Below are positions 13,877-25,800 of a stretch of DNA of 64,000 nt, one piece after another. The notes under the pieces are model-generated. The model saw only the letters and a list, made by a program, of their open reading frames with translations, had not been told where the DNA came from and searched no databases. Position 1 is the stretch's first letter; each line of letters begins with the position of its first letter. The translations under genes and the position numbers were made by a program. Source of the DNA: Echeneis naucrates (Eukaryota > Chordata > Actinopteri > Carangiformes > Echeneidae); assembly GCF_900963305.1 (NCBI RefSeq), contig NC_042521.1:8389614-8453613 (forward strand), read 5' to 3'.

Positions 13877-16111
13877 GTAAGAAGTGTAAACAAAGTCGGG
13901 GTTATGCTGTCCCGATCCTCAGGTGAATCATTGTGTGCCCTAACGCCCCAATTCTTGAGGATTTTAACATTATCGTTACAAGTCATTTCTTATAAACATC
14001 TGTGGGTTGGAGGGGGTTTTTGTATTGATGCAGTGTTCTCATTTGGTTAGTTAGTTTGTCTTAAAAGCCCAAAGAAGATAATGCTCAGTGGCTCATAGAA
14101 TAAATATAAGCAATTACACATTTCTCTCCATGAATGAGTAATCCTTATTTACTTTACCTTCATTTTGCTGTAAGCCATCCAATTTATCATTTGTGATTTC
14201 GATTTTAAATTCAATGTGCTTCATAAAAACACACTGCAAGGTAGTTATCAGCAATTATAAGTGGTCATCAACTGGAGAATTATAGCTCATCCTGTGGGAA
14301 AACATTACCTGGATACCTGTGAAATGACAACATGGTAAAACAGCTGTAAATGTGATATAAACTCGTAAAAGTGTTAAATAGTATGAATCAACTCTTGGTC
14401 CACTGTTGGTCCTGGTTAACAAGGTAAGAATTTCAATAGTGCATTTCTTAAATGTAAGAATACACTGAATAGCCTCCCTACACTATCATGTGATGTCCTA
14501 GTTTTGATATCCAATAATTACTGGTTAACATTTTTAAAGTAAGTGATCTTCATGTAATATGAAGTTTGTTTTATGTCTGAGAGTGAATGTATCATGTCCT
14601 GTTGCTGAATGTAGTTCAGTAAATGAAATTGTTCACCTGCCATGTTTTCTTTTGTTACTTTATAGCATAGACAACATAAAAATACGTGTGAATAGATAAG
14701 ATATAAATTGAGAGGCACAGTCCCTCTGTGATAACTATTGATTTGACCACTTTTACAGCATGCATGTTTAGTAAATATGAATCACTTGTAGGGCATTCTG
14801 TCAATGAGTCACAGTGCATTTCTTCCTCTTCATGATCTGTTGCTCTCACTCCCTACCTATCTCATTCTCACACTTGCTGAGTGGAACAATGAAACATGTA
14901 ACTTTGCCGATGCATTTTTCACTTGCAATTTGCTGGTGTTATAATGGAATCACCCCTCCTGGCAGTCACCTAATTATCTTTCAATTTCAACTGGGTTAGA
15001 AATGCTAAACTAGTGTAAGGTTACTTGACCTACATTTGGTCAGTTGCCCTGAGCCCCCGTTTAAGGAAGTATCAAAAAACTTGCTCTTTGATGTCTGCTT
15101 TTTGGATAAAAAACTTCTTTGCTTTATAACAAATCTAATAATTTTATTTTAAACTGTATTTAGATAGTCCAGCATCCATCGCCCCTCTATTATTGATGTG
15201 ACTGCATCATTGACTGACAGCTATCTCTGACGCAGACACACAAGACCTATGAGCTTTGAATCAAATAAAATTGAAAAAAAGAAAATTTCCTATCCGAGAA
15301 GGTGGACACTTATCCAAACTTTCATTAATTTTAGTCAATTCGTCAGCATTTTGGCACAAGAGAAATGGGTTTTGAAAGTTTACAAATTTTTCTCTTGTAT
15401 GTGACTAAGAAGACAATCTTACATCGTTGTTGGCAACAAAGTTTTCTGACCACAACCATTTTTATTTCTAGGGTTAAGATTATAATCAGTACATATGAAC
15501 ACGTGGGCTCCAAAGGCAATGTAGTTGCTAGGCTTTTTATGTGGTGTTTATATGGAGCTTATAAACAAGGCACAGCATTCAATTGTATTCACAAGTTTCT
15601 CTCTGTCTCATCAAATATCCAAACAATTGGCAGTCAATCAATGCATGCTTGGCTGTGATTGAACTGCGAGTCCCAGCAATGCTGGTGAATTATGAATAGC
15701 TGTTGGTGTCTCCTTCCTCCTTCAGTGAAGCACAGAATAAAACAGGGCTTCCATCTGCTTCCTGCTACCCCACTGTTTTGCAGTGAAAAGCTTTTAGCAG
15801 CAAAGATAGACAGGGAGGAGGTTCACATGGTATGTAATGATTGGGGCATGCACCATAAAAAGAGCTGATGGAGTGGATTGGCTAATTACCTGTCACATCG
15901 TCCTTCAGTAAAACAGAATTTTATTGAACATTTGGTTTGAAACATTGGAGGGGCTGAATGATGATAAAGAACTAGATGTCATTGTATTTTTTTTTCTATT
16001 GGAGTTTGGCTTGGTATGTTTGTACCAAGCAGAGATTCCCCATGGCTTAACTATTAACCTTAGGCACAGAGAGTTAGCTCAACTGTGATGGGTGGATGGA
16101 CCACTTGAATG

Positions 16112-16153
16112 CCTGAGTGTGGGTCCTCAACATCTTGAGGACCCACACTCAGG
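16112..16153. repeat. Perfect 19-bp inverted repeat with 4-base loop
   Basis: The left arm is CCTGAGTGTGGGTCCTCAA (16112-16130), the spacer is CATC, and the right arm (16135-16153) is its exact reverse complement. The stem is about 58 percent G+C in an A/T-rich surrounding, with no mismatch. Pairing does not extend beyond the arms. Confidence 0.97.
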
Positions 16154-19100
16154 ACAGCTTAAAACCTCTTTGGTCAGGTCATTCAGCAAAATCCAATATT
16201 GAGAAATAGTTGGAGCCTGAAATGCTCCAGTTGTCATGGAGGGGGCTCTGTTTTGGCCTGGAAAATTTTCATGTCATTAAAGCTACTCTCTTGAAAAAAC
16301 ATTAGCTCAGGGTTGGTAATGGCCCATAGCTGAACACACAGCTCCTTTTGCAGCTCATACCCACCGTGCGGAATATATGACAAAATTGGTGTAGTGGCCA
16401 CTGCCAAGACTGGTGTTTACATGACCTGGAAATGCTTTGCTATACATGGCTATTGTAAAAGAAACTGCAAATTTCCCCGACATATTAAACATCCAAAAAT
16501 AAATATTTGAACCATCCAATATAAATAACATATTTATTTTAAGTTTATTACTGTATGCAAATAAATTGCTGGTTGCTGCTGGTGTCCTGGCTTGGTGGAA
16601 AAAGGAAGTGCATAGAGGGGTCGAGTAAACGCTTTAAGATGAATAAGCAGCAACATTTAAACTCAGAATAAATCCATTATATAGTTCTTCTCCTTTATTA
16701 TTCCTTATCTGCACTTAATTGTTCAATATAAACATACCTTGATGTAGCAGGCAATGTGTCTCTTGGTACGTCAAGTATCTCTGTTCAAACACAAGTCAGA
16801 AAGTGTGTGTGTATCTGTGGTGAAAATACAAATGTATTGACTCTCATATTCAAATTGCTTTTTGGCATGATATACTATGTTATTAATAGATAATTAGCTA
16901 CAAGCATTGCATCCCCAGTTGCATCCTTAGTCTTGATGATCCTTACATTTGAATAAAACTGTTGCCTCATCAAAATGCACGAGGCACAATGGAAAAATAC
17001 CTTCCCCTGTTGGCTGTAAATCTGACTGTTTAGTAAATAGGACTGAAAAGCATTCACTCCAGCATCAATCTCATCAGACATTATTATAAAGCTTTGGCTG
17101 GAAGATAATGGACTAAATAGAGATTCACTAAGGTACTGGGTTATTACATTGCCTAACTGGCAGAAAGTTGGCCTACACCTGATACGTAGACTAACTAACT
17201 TTTTCCAAAATGGATTAGCTTCAGAGTGATCATGCTGGAAACAACAAGAGCTTAAAAAAGAACTATACACTCAGTGTGCTAAACAAAGTTATAAAAAAAA
17301 GGGCTTTCTGTAATTTGTTGTTCATTCTCTGGGCTGTTCCTTTGTCCAAAGTCATAATAACTGAATGCATTGTCATGATCAGGAAGTTTGGCCTTGGGCT
17401 GGAATGTCACCGGAAATTAGTGTACGTGATGAACACTTTGAGCTACTCATTTCCAGACACGAAAGTTGTTCGTATGTGTGATTTCTTAGCAGGTAGGCAT
17501 TTCTATTAATCCTCGCCTCTTTACTTAGATTCAAGTTCCACTTTGAGAAATCGTGAGGCAGGAGAATACTTTTGATTACATAAATCCGACCCGGATAGAC
17601 TGACAGTGGCATGGGGATTGGGGTCAGATATTGTGTATTTTTCCAAAGTGTAGCATCTTCATTGAGATTGAGACATCAGGTGGTTCAAAGTTGCCCAAAC
17701 TAGTAGCTGTATATTCCAAAAAAAAGTCCAAGTCAACATACAGGAAATGCCAAAGTCAGAGTGATAGTTGTCTCAGTTTAAATTATAGGACTGTGACCTT
17801 TGCTTGAATGCCACAAAGGTGTGATATGAATCAGTTTTCGTTTACTTAGTAGTTATTAAGTAGTTATTATACAGTGTGATAGGTATAACACCTAGTTGGG
17901 AGGTCACATGGTTCAATCCTACATTCCTGTACACTGTCAAATGAAGCCATCAGATACCATTGATTGGTGTCTTTGCATACTGTACTTATTATTTGGGAAA
18001 CGTCAACTAAAGCATCACAGTGGATGTTGAATCCAATACATAGCTGTAATTCCTTTTGCGGTTGAGCCTCGTATGATTGTGGGGTTTTGGGGGGAGGGAG
18101 GTGCTTTAAAGACACTGATATAATTCTGTCACTTTATCTGGAAGCATCTCACGAGAAGATGTTACATATTTCGGTCAACATAAATTCATGCATTTACTAC
18201 TGACATGTTTCTAGTAAAAAATTTGCATTGGCAGAGGGAACACATTTATCGCTGCATAGTTTTATCTTGGCTACAGCCCATCTGTTTACTTAGGAAAATT
18301 ACAATTAGAAATGTTGCCAATTTGTTGCCCACTCTGGGTGGGATGCTTCTTTTGGACAAATGCATTTTCTATTTATAACATGTTATTAGTCAAGAAAAAT
18401 TACATATGGTAGTTTTGAGTCTGGGTTTAAAATGCATGTGTGAAGTCACAGACCTGTAACATAAATTGTTCCATTTCAATTTGGCACCTAATTGTCCCTT
18501 TGCAAGATTATAGGCAATAGACCTGGACTCATTTTGTTTATTTCAGTGTAGCAGCCAACGTGTTATTGCTCTGTGGTCTGCAGGGCTATGCTTGTTAAAA
18601 CCCTTACAGCCTAAGTCACATGTTTTATTACTATATTTTCCGCTGTCTATCTTGTTAATTAGAGTGTCGCTTACCAAAAAAAAACCAAAACAGATTTGGC
18701 ATTGACCTGTCTCTTGAGGAGAAAATCGCCTCTTTGAATCACAATCCAAATTTCAAAGGTAATCTAAAATACTGTACAATCAGCTGATGCAACCTCTTTC
18801 ACTTGAGAGTTGATGGAACGTCAGAGCCATTTATTCAGCAGCAGTAGGCTTCCTGCCCCCAGGTCATCTCAGGAACTGGGACACCATCCCAGTGTGTGAG
18901 CTGTGGTTGCATGTGATTGCCCCTGAGCCATAGAATTTGAATATATGCATGTGTCTACGCACACACACACACAAACACTCAAACAAACACTCATGCACAC
19001 ACTGACCACAGTCACATGGAAAGTCCCACTCACTCTCTGTATAGTGCAGAGACAGGCTTTTCCAGTTTAATTATGCCTTGGGAGTGTAATTTCATGTTGA

Positions 19101-19622
19101 CTTATGGGTTGCTGGAAATTTCTTCTCTGTCTTGACATCGTTTCCTCTTCACATGATCGATGTGTTGACCTGGTACATTATTGAGCATTGATGTGGAAAA
19201 GACACAAGTTAATGTCCACCGCCCCCCCCCCAAAGATCCAGAAACTCTAATTTCCCAAAAGCTGATATCCAGGGATTTTTTTTCCTGTGGTAAAACTTCC
19301 TGTAGCATAAGGTGACTTGTTTCCTCAGGAGGGGCAAAACTCTGCAAACATTAAGCTGATTAAGTGGTTAATGTAACAGTTGCCGTCAACATCACTTTGG
19401 TGCAAGCCAGTACAGAAAAACAAAGCCTGGACTTCATCAGTCCACTGATCTTGCTCTGTCATGGTTATTGATGGCTGCAAATCACACAAAAAAAGCCACG
19501 TTTGGGCAGTTTCGGGTTTTGAAATTGTTGGGTGTATGTAGAGAGAAAACTCCAGTGAAAGTCACTAATCACCTGTCATTCAGTCCAGTCGTACCACAAG
19601 GGCCACAGAACATGCCGAAAGT

Positions 19623-19815
19623 AGAACTCTCTGCGCGGGGACTTTTTTGCGGGTAGAACCTTTTTTCGGGGGCCTCGTTTAAACCTTAGTACCTCAAGTG
19701 AAAGTGCAAGTTGGGGAACTGACAAAAATCTTCCCAGTCCCAACGGAAAGTCCCTTGCAGCGGAAACTCACCTATTGTGGCCATGAGCTCCTGGTGATAC
19801 TTGATATGTGTCATG
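19623..19815. mobile_element. Possible degenerate non-autonomous DNA transposon (MITE-like)
   Basis: This segment contains 'CGGGGACTTTTTTGCGGG' near its left side (19636-19653) and, about 110 bp on, 'GGAAAGTCCCTTGCAGCGG', which carries the inverse of the GGGACTTT core. The wording resembles a dispersed hAT-like short element common in fish, but the ends and target-site duplications cannot be defined by eye. The call rests on pattern memory and weak inverted symmetry. Confidence 0.3.
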
Positions 19816-22575
19816 GAGTAATTACTCTCAAGTATCACTGAAATGTCTGAGTCATCGCAAATCATGTTGTTTCACTTTAACCACGGCTGGTCTTTCAGAT
19901 GTCCCTACTTGATTTACAAGTAATTAAATGTGGCTTTTAAACGTTCTGAACCAACTTTTAAAAGACATTATCTACAACTTGGGACCAGTACGTAAGTGTG
20001 ATAAAAACATGTGAATATGGTTTTCAGAGATTTAATTTAACTTCAGTTCATGGTTAAATAGAATAATTAACATTACATGAACTAAATTTGTATATTCAGC
20101 TTTATGGGACTGCTTTGTAGCATGTAGCCCCCTATATCCAATGCTTTATTGTATCTTGTTTATTTTATTAACTTTTTCTCAATTTTGAGTGACATTTCCA
20201 TCATGTGTTCTGTTTCGTGATTGATATTTTACCTAACGAGTACTTTTATTTATACCAAAGGTTGGCCAGCTTTTGGTAATGTCCACTTTTGCTAAAAGGA
20301 GAACTTAAATTAAAGAAATGCTCTATAAATAATGAGTTCATAAAGGAAAATGACTGAAAGACAAGTTACACTGTAGCAGATGAGAAAGTTTCTTGGCTGT
20401 GTTTAATTTAAGTATGTTGCAGCGTCTAAACTCTTTCCTCTAAAGTGACACCATTTGTTTGTGTAAAAGCAGCATCTTTTCTGATGACGACATTTACTGA
20501 CGCAGATTTTCAACGTCAGTTTATTCATTGCCAGTTTTGCCTCAGTGTGGCAAATTAGGGTTTCTGGTTATGGCAATATTTGCTTTGAGCTAATGTTTAT
20601 TGCTATAATTTGAGTGTTCTAACTATATTGTGTCTTTGAGTAACTGCTACTTCTGACCTCATTGGGTCTCAAAAGTCGTCTTGAGATTAAATCACCTGTC
20701 AATTGGCCATATTTGTCCTGTAATGCTACAGCTTGAAATAAAAAAATGAAGAATTTAAATGTTTAACACAACTGTACATAGTTGTACATAGTAAAATCTG
20801 ACCTTCTTAGAGGTATTAGCACTAGACTTTTACAGATCCTGCATTTTATGTTGCTCTTGTTATTATCAAGATCATGGTAATAAACCATGATAAAGTCAGA
20901 GCCCAAAATTAACTCACAATTCAGGAGCACTGATTGAAATTTAAAGGGTCTTTGTTTTTTTTCCGTACCTCAAAGAAAACAATCGTCACAAACATAAACA
21001 TAAACAAGACACAAGACACGACATAAACAAAGGCAAAAATCATCAACCAGAGTCCCCTCAAACACCAAAGCAGTGGAAGCAAAGTTAACTGCTGCCTGCA
21101 TGTTCTGAGGAGAGAAAAACTGCAGCTGGTCAGACTCAGGTTTGTAGGCTATTAGACTAAACATTTGCACTTTTCAGGATAGCCGCCCCGGTTGAGAATT
21201 GTAATGAGCTTGTTTATTAGTTACCTCCTGGCTTCCACTGCACTATTCCTGAAATTTGTCCCTAATGGAAAACAAACAAAATCTCACACACAGTTCTTGG
21301 GAAAATCTTGCTTTTCCCACCATGATGCTTATTTGGTGTTATGCTGAAGGTTTTGATAAGATGCATCAGGAACCACAGCTCCGAGCACAGTTTAAACATA
21401 GCATGAAGTTAAACTGAAGAACATGCTTTCTTAATCCTCTTAATCTGGGATTCAGTGCATCCTGCTGACCATTCTGTTTCCAAATTAAAGATGATTTTAA
21501 CATTGTTAAGACAAATGAACATTGCGTTTCACCATGTGAGATGAGAACTTATCACATAATTACGCATAAAATTATAACTTGATATGGCTGTCTGGTTTTA
21601 GAGATGCAATGTACTTTCTACTGACCCACAAAAAATCAGTTCTAGTCTTTATCTTCAGTCCACAGGCTTTGAATTGAAGCTTCATGATTAGTTCAAGTTG
21701 TCATTGGCCAGCATGTTTGATTTTGTTTTCAAATCTGGCTGCTGTTAAAAGGATGATGCAGTTTTTTCCACCATCTGTTAGGATTTAAAAATTTCAAGAC
21801 CTTTCCACTGTGCAGTGGATGTATTGGCTATTGAGAGTAGTCATTTGTTCTGCTGACAAGTTCACCTAATATACACGCTGACACAGAGCTTGCAGACATG
21901 ATACAGAGTGTAAGCTGTCATTTTATTCAGCTCCTGCCACCAGTCAGTCTCAGAACTGAGTTGTTTACCCAAAACATGTAAATTAATCAGCTGGGTTGGC
22001 ATCTGTGAACTCCATTGACGCCTACGCAGAACCATGCCCAGGAGCAGAAAATTTCCTTCTTGTTACCTAAAGGTCTTTGGCGTGGATCTACATCTGCAGG
22101 ACAGAATTGTGACAATCTGTATATGCACTCACGAACTGGCCTCACAGATGATTAGTTGCCACAAACTTGTTCACATTCAATTGTGAACATGTGGAAGCAC
22201 TTTAGGGAAGGTGCAGCGGCTCTTGACTCACATTGACACAGCTGTGGCCACATCTGAGTTCTAGGGTGGGAAAACACATTGTTTTGCCTTCACTTGACTA
22301 ATACACTCTCTAGGGAATGACTGCAGTCATTTATGTGAGTACACTAACTTGTATACACACGTTGCAGAAGAAATCTGCAGTTAGCCAAAAATGATCACGC
22401 AGAGACTCACACCTTAGTGGGATGATTTTGTCCAGTCTTCACTGTCATCCCAGCAGTTGATCATGAGGGACAGACCATTCCATATTTCTCCCAAATGTGT
22501 CTGTTTTTTGAGCAGTACATTAAAAATTTATCCATTCAGCTGTGTTTCAGTACCTTATTTTCATGTCTTTCTCAG

Positions 22576-22816
22576 GTCAGTGTCCTCCATCTGCACCTCA
22601 ACCTCAACAGAAGCACTGTGATTTAAACCTGGGACAGACCCAGCCACTGACTCCAAGACCTCCTATACCAGCTTTAAACCACTATGTCCTAGCGAACAGC
22701 AGCCCAGGTCCCCTCCCTGACCACCCTGTCCTTCAGCCTGGCCCCCTCTCTACCCCTCCACTGTCATCTGATGTGGTGATTTCTGACGCTAACCCCAGCA
22801 GTGCCCCTCCGGCGTG
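22576..22816 (+). other. 5' UTR part of the first coding exon of rnf19a
   Basis: Acceptor TTTCTCAG ends at 22575. The 241 bases before the ATG are C-rich and contain two very short upstream reading frames (ATG TCC TAG at 22684-22692 and ATG TGG TGA at 22771-22779), which could reduce initiation at the main start. An in-frame TAA at 22790-22792 excludes an N-terminal extension from this exon. Confidence 0.7.
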
Positions 22817-25800
22817 ATGAGCAGCTTGCACCAGCAACATCATGGCAGCACAGGCTCAGAGCGAGATCTTCACTCTGCTGCCTCCTCAGTCAGCCTCCCT
22901 TCAGTTAGGAAGACCCCCAAGAAGCGGCGCCTGTCCCTCCACTCCCTTTTTGTGCGACGGCAACGGCCTGACCGTGACCCCAAGCGAAAATCAAGGACCC
23001 TCCAAGCTGGAGCAGGAGTGGACGGCATTGTCAGCACTGAGATTGTGCAGTCAGAGGCCTTCAATGATAAAACCTCTTCCCACTCTGCACCGGGTGTAAC
23101 ATCAACTTCATCAGTGCTAGGGTCTTCATCCGAGCTGCTTGAGTGCCCTCTGTGCCTACTTCGCCATTCACGCGATCACTTCCCAGAAATCATGACCTGT
23201 CACCACCGCTCATGTGCCGACTGCCTGCGACAGTATCTGCGTATCGAGATATCAGAGTCTCGTGTCAACATCAGCTGCCCTGAGTGTTCAGAGCGATTCA
23301 ATCCCCATGACATTCGGATGATCCTGGGAGATGTGAACCTGATGGAGAAGTATGAGGAGTTCATGCTGAGGAGGTGGTTGGTGGCCGAACCTGACTGCCG
23401 CTGGTGTCCTGCCCCAGACTGCGGGTAAGAAGCATGGTGGTGGGATTATGCAGGCTCTCTATAAAAATCCCAAACCCCAATCAAAGTGGAAGCTTTGACC
23501 TTTTCAGCATCAGGAGATAAGGGCAACTTGATGCTTTAAAGCGCTTTTAGCCTACTTGAGATGTAGCACAAACCCTTTGCAGTAAGTTTACAAAAATTTT
23601 GTGAGTATATTTAAGGTAGTTTGCCATAAAAAGCTCAGGCCGGTGAGATTATTTCCGCGTAGACTGCGACCAAAGTGTCTTTGACATTTTTCAAGATGTG
23701 CTTGATGTTCTCTTCATCTGAGGTAACCAATACACAAGTCCCAAAATAACATGAAGCAACGACATCAAGGAAACTCAGAGGCTGTAATCTGGCCTTTTGA
23801 AGTTCAGCCTAGCTTCAGCATTGATGCCCAGGATATAAATAGCTCATAGCGGTAAAGGACCTGTTTATTCTATCAGCCTAATGAGTCAGCTGAAAAAAGA
23901 CGTGACCAGCAAATGAAGGATGAGGCCTGTTGTCATCGGAGCATGTCTGTCATTCTGCAAGGCACATACTGGTCACAGGATAAAACACTTACATCGTTAA
24001 ATACAGGAGCATAAATAGCATAAAGAAAAAAGGATTTATGTTATTGCTCTGTGAGAGAGTTAAATAAATTAATATTTTTGCTGTGTATAATTTTAAATCA
24101 CTTCTGTTAATTGCCATTCATCTCTTAATTAAAAATAATCAATGAATAATCAAAAACAACAACAAATATAATTCAGATAGGAAGCATTTTGAGAAAAGTT
24201 ACAAGTGATTTGTCTGAATCAACATCAACATCAACGTATTGTATCTACAGTCAAGCACTTTGAAACTTGACATTTCAACAAAGTAAACAAAAGTTAATCA
24301 AAGCAAATAAAAGCTATTGAATAGGGGATTGTGGCCTAGTAGAACATTATCTTGAGGTCTGACATGGTTTCCCTAAATAGGCTGTTGTGTGCCTGATGCT
24401 TCAGCGAGATATAGGTTTTGTGGTTTCCTTCTTTGGAGTTGACGGTCTAGGTGAGAGTCAGATCAGGGTCTTCATCACATCAGCATCATTCAGTTATCGC
24501 CTCTCGTCCAGTTTTGAGTAATGGCTGAACTGGGCACTGGTTTTACTCTTTACTCTCTCATGGCTTTGTTTCATCAACACTGCTGACCCTGTCTGTGAGA
24601 ATAATGGCTCTTTCATGAGCTTGTTTCAGCTCTTCTTGCTCCATTCCTTCAAACAGCTCTGGCTCACTGCCACCGTCTCTGCTGGTTAATGCTCTAGCTG
24701 TTGATTGTTGTGTGACTGCATTTGCACGTGACTGTGCTTTGTTGTTCATCACAGCAGTTTAAGTTGTTACCTCCAAGAATCCTCTGCATGAAGGGAGAAG
24801 TCTATGACATCTATAGATTTTATATTTTTGAGTTGGTCTACTGGACTGTCATATATAGTCAGTTAGTGTGGGCAGTGTCAAATTCAGATCTTTATAGCAG
24901 CATTTCTTCATTATGCAGTGATTCATTTTTGCTTCCTCCATTGGACACCAGAAACATGAAAATCACCCAAAAATATAATTGGATGTTGTGCAATTGAGAC
25001 CTTATAGTTACTTCAACCTCACTTTTGTATTTGAATTGAACGTTTTTCATGAAATTAACCTCCTCCTGACAAAGATCCCTTCTGTTTAAAACCAGTCAAA
25101 GTTGTAACATAATTGTGCAAAATTTCTGGTTTAGATTTGTGTGCGACTGAGCAGCTTTGGTGGATTTTACATGAATTGGCATTTTTGGCATTTGATGTTC
25201 TTTTAAAAGTGCTTTTAGTTTAATGTTATTTGATTGATGAATTTATGATGCATTTAATAATGCCTGGGCCAAGCCATGCAGGTATACTCTAATTTTATAT
25301 TATTCTGTGATTTGACCCAAGGAAAGTAATTACTGGTTCATGTTTTTTAACATACTCAGCACGGCCACTGCTGACATTGAGTTGAGGAGATCTTTTTGAC
25401 ATAACTACCAGTTTTGTCTGTTGGTTGCCTGGTATCAGCTGATGTTAGTGTGTCTGTCTGAATAAATTCTTATCTCATTTCAACTAAAATCCTTACCCAG
25501 TTAACTGCTATATGTGTGTGTGTCTGTTTGGATGAGCCAACAGCTGTGGTGTCTAAAGCAGCTGATGCCATCATTTTTGCTTACTTGGCGTAAATAATTT
25601 TTGGGGAATTTGTGCTGAGCTGAATAAGCAGCTCTGTCTTGCTGTAGACTTTGCTCTTCAGAATTACACTTGTGAATGTAGATTTATTGTATTTTACAGC
25701 GTGTGAGCGGATGATTTGGACTCTCACACTGGGCTTTCATGCTTTTGCACACAAAGATCTCCCTCGACAGTGCCAGCACTGATTGTCAGTTGTTCTGTGA

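Larger units (their letters stand above)
13877..22575 (+). other. Probable first intron of rnf19a (8.7 kb), no coding exon seen
   Basis: A/T-rich DNA with only short frames. The longest (131 codons, minus strand, 16875-17270; 97 codons, plus strand, 15365-15658) have no recognisable domains and no partner exons. It holds the perfect hairpin at 16112-16153 and a possible transposon relic at about 19623-19815, annotated separately. Confidence 0.5.

Noticed and set aside
16875-17270. 131-codon minus-strand frame in the large intron
   Set aside because: A/T-rich, no recognisable motif, no splice context. Chance is the simplest explanation.
22542-22817. Open frame of 91 codons before the rnf19a start, Pro-rich
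   Set aside because: Its only ATGs are in the intron before the acceptor at 22575. Joined to the probable first exon, the frame meets a TAG with no ATG after it. It is leader sequence, not a separate protein.
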